Shown in pieces: positions 20,990-24,382 of a stretch of 24,382 nt of DNA. The notes beneath the pieces were generated by a model that saw only the letters and a list, made by a program, of their open reading frames with translations, was not told where the DNA came from and did no database searches. The DNA is from SHYR01 sp034406555 (GTDB lineage Bacteria > Chloroflexota > Dehalococcoidia > UBA2979), in contig DASCRM010000122.1 in NCBI GenBank assembly GCA_034406555.1, positions 1-24,382 on the forward strand. Direction: 5' to 3'. Both the position numbers and the translations under genes were made by a program. Each line of letters starts with the position of its first letter. Position 1 is the stretch's first letter.

Positions 20990-23900
20990 TTGCGTAGCGA
21001 TCTATTCGCAACTGCACCGCTGTACGACCGCTCGCAGGATCACGATGCCTGCGGCACCGGCTTCATCGCGCAGATCGACGGCATCCGCACCCACCGCACG
21101 GTGGCGTTGGCCGTCGAGGCGGTGATCAACCTTACCCACCGCGGTGCGGTCTCCGCCGACGCGGCTTCCGGCGACGGAGCGGGCGTCACGATCCAGATTC
21201 CCTACGAGCTGTTGAGCGAGGAAGCGAGCAAGCTCGGCTGGAGCATCGAGCAACCGCAAGAACTCGCCGTCGCGATGGCGTTCCTGCCAGCGGACGAGTC
21301 TGCCCGGCCGCGCGCGCGGACGCTGCTTGAGGAAGCGTGCGCCGCCAGCGGCCTGGCCGTTGTCGGGTGGCGACCCGTGCCGCTCGACCCCTCGGTGCTT
21401 GGCGGACAAGCGCTGGAGACGTTGCCGGGTATCGAGCAGTTGCTGATCATGCCGGACGGGCTGCGAGGCGCCGACTACGACCGCGCGCTCTACCTCGCAC
21501 GCCGTCGCGCGGAGCGGGCGTATCGCGACGAGGCGATCGACTGCTACATCGTCTCGATGTCCGCCCGCACCGTCGTCTACAAGGGGCTGATGGTCGCGCC
21601 GCAACTCGCGGAATTCTTTCCCGACCTGAGCGATAGCCGCACCATCTCCTCGGTGGCGCTCTTTCACCAACGCTTCGCGACGAACACGCTGCCGACGTGG
21701 GGGCTGGCGCAGCCGTTCCGCATGGTCGCTCACAACGGCGAGATCAACACGCTGGTGGGCAATCGCAACTGGATGTCGGCGCGCGAGCCGGAACTCACCT
21801 CCGCGGTCTGGGGCGACCAGCTCCAGGACCTGATCCCCGTGATCTGGCCGATTGGCTCCGACACCGCCTCCTTCGATGAGGCGCTCGATCTGCTCGTCGC
21901 CTCCGGACGGAATCTGCTGCACTCGATGATGATGCTGATCCCAGAGGCGTGGGAGAACATGCCGAACATGGACCCCGCGGTGCGGGCGTTCTACGAGTAC
22001 CACGCTTGCCTCTCCGAGCCGTGGGACGGCCCTGCCGCCGTCGCATTCACGAATGGAACGATCGCCGCAGCCGTGATGGACCGCAACGGCTTGCGCCCCG
22101 CCCGCTATCAGGTGTCGAAGGACGGCATCGTCGTAATGGGCTCGGAAGTCGGGCTCGTCGATATCCCACTGAACGAGATCGTCGAGTCGGGGCGAGTCGG
22201 CCCCGGTGAGATGATTGCGGTCGACACGGCGCGGCGACAGCTGCTGCACAACGACGAGATCAAGCGGGAGATCGCTTCGCGTCGGCCGTACGGCGACTGG
22301 GTCCGCCGCAACCTCTACCACCTCGACTCCGCGCTCCACAGCTCGAACGGCTACATCCGCGAGCGTGTCGAAGGCGATGTCGAGCGGCTGCAGATTCTCC
22401 ACGGCTACACGCACGAGGAGCTGGAGTACGTAATCAAGCCGATGGCGGCGGACGGCAAGGAAGCTGCCGGCTCGATGGGCGACGACACACCTCCGTCCGC
22501 GCTGCAGGACTCGCCGCGCCTGCTCTACACCTACTTCCGGCAGAAGTTCGCCCAGGTGACGAACCCCGCGATCGACTCGATTCGCGAAGAGGTCGTGATG
22601 TCGCTGGACACCTACATCGGCCGGCGACACTCGATCCTCGAAGGGACGCCGGAAGCCGCGCGACTCGTCCACCTGACCAGTCCGCTGATGATCGACGAAG
22701 AGCTGATCGCGTTGCGCGACACCCCGCTCGATGACGTCAAGGTGACGACGCTCTACGCGCGCTTCGCCGTTGCCGACGGGCCGGCGGGGCTGCGCTCCGC
22801 GCTCGATGATCTGTGCGCGGCGGCCGTACTGGCGGTCGACGAGGGGCATTCGGTGCTGGTGATCAGCGATCGCCTCACCGACGAGCAGTGGGCGCCGATC
22901 CCGATGCTGCTCGCGATCGCCACCGTGCACCACCACCTGATCCTGCGCGGCCGGCGCATGCGGGCCAGCCTGATCGCCGAGACCGGCGACGCGAGGGACG
23001 TGCACCACTTCGCCGCGCTGATCGGTTTCGGTGCCTCGGCGGTCAACCCGTACCTTGCATTCGAGACGCTGCGCGAGCTCTCCGCACAGGGCGGATTCGA
23101 CGACACGGCACCCTACGACGTCCTCAGCACCTACGGGCAGGCAGTCGATGTCGGCATCCTCAAGGTGATGTCGAAGATGGGCATCTCCGCCGTCTCCTCC
23201 TACCACGGCTCGCAGATCTTCGAGGCGCTCGGCATCAGCGACGAGGTTGTCGACTTCTCGTTCCCCGGCACCACCTCGCGGATCGGCGGGGTGAGCTTCG
23301 AGCAACTGGCCGAGGATGTGCTGGCGCGCCATGCGCAGGCCTACGGCGAAGACAAGATGACCCACGGCGGCTGGTACAAGTACCGCCGCGATGGCGACTA
23401 CCACGCCAACGCGCCGCAGGTCTGGCGTGCGATGCACCTCGTCGCGCAGGACGGCGGCGAGGAGGAGTACAGCAACTACGTGGAGCTGGTGGAGAGCCGC
23501 CCGCCGGCCGCGCTCCGCGACCTGCTGGAGTTCAACTCCGACCGCCAGCCAATCGATGTCGCAGCGGTCGAGCCGCTGGGCGACGTCACGAGTCGCTTCC
23601 AGACCGGCGCGATGTCGCTGGGCGCGCTCAGCCCGGAGGCGCATGAGGACATCGCACGGGCGATGAACATCCTCGGGGGCCGCTCGAACACCGGTGAGGG
23701 TGGTGAGGATCCGCGACGCTACTTGCCCGATGGCGACATGCGCGACGCGAACTCGGCCGTGAAGCAGGTCGCGTCCGGCCGCTTTGGCGTCACCCCGGCG
23801 TACCTCGCAGGCGCACAGGAGCTGGAGATCAAGATCTCGCAGGGTTCGAAGCCCGGTGAGGGTGGCCAGCTACCGGGGCACAAGGTTTCCGCCTACATCG

Positions 23901-24382
23901 CGAATCTGCGTCACGTGATGCCCGGCACAACGCTGATCTCGCCGCCGCCGCACCACGACATCTATTCGATCGAAGACATCGCGCAGCTGATCTACGACCT
24001 GAAGATCGCAAACGAAGACGCCCGCGTCTGCGTGAAGCTCGTCGCGGCGGAGGGCGTCGGCACGATCGCTGCCGGTGTCGCGAAAGCGTACGCCGACGTG
24101 ATTCAGATCAGTGGCTCGGACGGCGGTACGGGCGCATCGCCGCTCTCCTCCATCAAGTACGCCGGTGCGCCGTGGGAACTCGGCATCGCGGAGACCCAGC
24201 AGGTGCTGGTCGCCAACGGCCTGCGCGGGCGCGTCACGTTGCGCACGGACGGCGGCCTGCATACCGGGCGCGATGTGATCGTCGCGGCGATGCTCGGCGC
24301 AGAGCAGTACGGCTTCGGCACGGCAGCGATGATCGCCGTCGGCTGCAAAATGGCGAGACAGTGCCACCTCAACACCTGCCCG
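20990..24382 (+). CDS. gltB: Glutamate synthase large subunit, 3' end beyond window
   Basis: GltB makes glutamate from glutamine and 2-oxoglutarate. The frame is open without a stop for 1131 codons to the window edge, against about 1500 in full-length homologues. TTG 20990 is taken as the start; it gives a 20-residue propeptide before the nucleophile Cys21 in HDACGTGFIA, which must be exposed by autocleavage. The glutaminase domain follows, with LFHQRFATNTLPTW, AHNGEINT and DRNGLRPARY. The central domain occupies roughly residues 440-820, and the FMN/2-oxoglutarate domain begins near RFQTGAMSLGALSPEAHE, with ISQGSKPGEGGQLPGHKV. The 3Fe-4S Cys cluster is Cys1119, Cys1125 and Cys1130 at the very end of the window. 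The electron donor subunit (gltD) would be expected nearby but is not in the window. Confidence 0.95.
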   Translation, partial: MRSDLFATAPLYDRSQDHDACGTGFIAQIDGIRTHRTVALAVEAVINLTHRGAVSADAASGDGAGVTIQIPYELLSEEASKLGWSIEQPQELAVAMAFLPADESARPRARTLLEEACAASGLAVVGWRPVPLDPSVLGGQALETLPGIEQLLIMPDGLRGADYDRALYLARRRAERAYRDEAIDCYIVSMSARTVVYKGLMVAPQLAEFFPDLSDSRTISSVALFHQRFATNTLPTWGLAQPFRMVAHNGEINTLVGNRNWMSAREPELTSAVWGDQLQDLIPVIWPIGSDTASFDEALDLLVASGRNLLHSMMMLIPEAWENMPNMDPAVRAFYEYHACLSEPWDGPAAVAFTNGTIAAAVMDRNGLRPARYQVSKDGIVVMGSEVGLVDIPLNEIVESGRVGPGEMIAVDTARRQLLHNDEIKREIASRRPYGDWVRRNLYHLDSALHSSNGYIRERVEGDVERLQILHGYTHEELEYVIKPMAADGKEAAGSMGDDTPPSALQDSPRLLYTYFRQKFAQVTNPAIDSIREEVVMSLDTYIGRRHSILEGTPEAARLVHLTSPLMIDEELIALRDTPLDDVKVTTLYARFAVADGPAGLRSALDDLCAAAVLAVDEGHSVLVISDRLTDEQWAPIPMLLAIATVHHHLILRGRRMRASLIAETGDARDVHHFAALIGFGASAVNPYLAFETLRELSAQGGFDDTAPYDVLSTYGQAVDVGILKVMSKMGISAVSSYHGSQIFEALGISDEVVDFSFPGTTSRIGGVSFEQLAEDVLARHAQAYGEDKMTHGGWYKYRRDGDYHANAPQVWRAMHLVAQDGGEEEYSNYVELVESRPPAALRDLLEFNSDRQPIDVAAVEPLGDVTSRFQTGAMSLGALSPEAHEDIARAMNILGGRSNTGEGGEDPRRYLPDGDMRDANSAVKQVASGRFGVTPAYLAGAQELEIKISQGSKPGEGGQLPGHKVSAYIANLRHVMPGTTLISPPPHHDIYSIEDIAQLIYDLKIANEDARVCVKLVAAEGVGTIAAGVAKAYADVIQISGSDGGTGASPLSSIKYAGAPWELGIAETQQVLVANGLRGRVTLRTDGGLHTGRDVIVAAMLGAEQYGFGTAAMIAVGCKMARQCHLNTCP

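Noticed and set aside
21002..23644. 880-codon open frame on the minus strand opposite glutamate synthase
   Set aside because: The plus strand encodes a full set of GltB motifs in frame; the minus frame is a low-complexity Arg/Val/His-rich shadow caused by high GC at third positions.
1..24382. CRISPR arrays, tRNA or rRNA genes, prophage or transposase genes
   Set aside because: No regularly spaced repeats, cloverleaf-like sequence, rRNA segments or recombinase motifs were recognised by eye.

Overview
The window is high-GC (roughly two thirds G+C by eye) and gene-dense, with many GTG/TTG starts and close gene spacing. Its content suggests a Chloroflexota bacterium of the Dehalococcoidia/SAR202 kind: paired LLM-class F420-type oxidoreductases, a CaiB/BaiF CoA-transferase, acyl-CoA and 3-hydroxyacyl-CoA dehydrogenases, an amidase, a gamma-glutamyltransferase, and a kinase/PP2C/FHA signalling set. 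The lineage is inferred from gene families only; no rRNA or other marker is present.

The main result is two probable selenoprotein genes. Each looks like two broken ORFs separated by an in-frame TGA, but each TGA falls exactly where the family has its redox-active Cys/Sec, and a compact hairpin follows at the distance expected of a bacterial SECIS. One (1611-2375, minus) is an iodothyronine-deiodinase-like redoxin with the active site T-U-P-P-Y. The other (11628-12194, plus) is a thioredoxin-fold lipoprotein with the active site W-U-P-F-C. Consistent with this, complete genes here end mostly in TAG, and the two bona fide TGA stops lie inside 4-bp overlaps with the next gene's start.

Layout. 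1-1770: a 245-bp direct repeat (97-98% identical) of the deiodinase-like gene's 3' end flanks a 1.3-kb lower-GC insert carrying a kinase/phosphatase mosaic ORF coupled to a lipoprotein. 1611-3742: deiodinase-like selenoprotein divergent from an acyl-CoA dehydrogenase. 3743-4090: remnants of a lipoprotein and a facing ORF around a 15-bp inverted repeat. 4100-8800: MBL-fold hydrolase, amidase (minus), gamma-glutamyltransferase and a pyridoxamine-phosphate-oxidase-like flavin protein. 8811-10337: a large four-helix membrane protein (minus). 10505-12194: a redox cluster of thioredoxin-like protein, Crp/Fnr regulator and selenocysteine thioredoxin lipoprotein. 12249-16113 (minus): a four-gene unit of two LLM oxidoreductases, an M20 peptidase and a 3-hydroxyacyl-CoA dehydrogenase. 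16251-18429: an EamA transporter and a CaiB/BaiF CoA-transferase. 18490-20820: a truncated VWA protein colliding with a truncated, nonsense-mutated Ser/Thr kinase, then intact PP2C phosphatase and FHA genes. 20990-end: the large subunit of glutamate synthase, cut by the window edge within its 3Fe-4S motif.

Together the region mixes small-molecule catabolism (acyl-CoA, amide and peptide turnover, F420-type redox chemistry) with thiol/selenol redox proteins. It also carries several scars of rearrangement, two of which share a 12-15-bp GC-rich sequence. No tRNA, rRNA, CRISPR array or transposase gene was seen.
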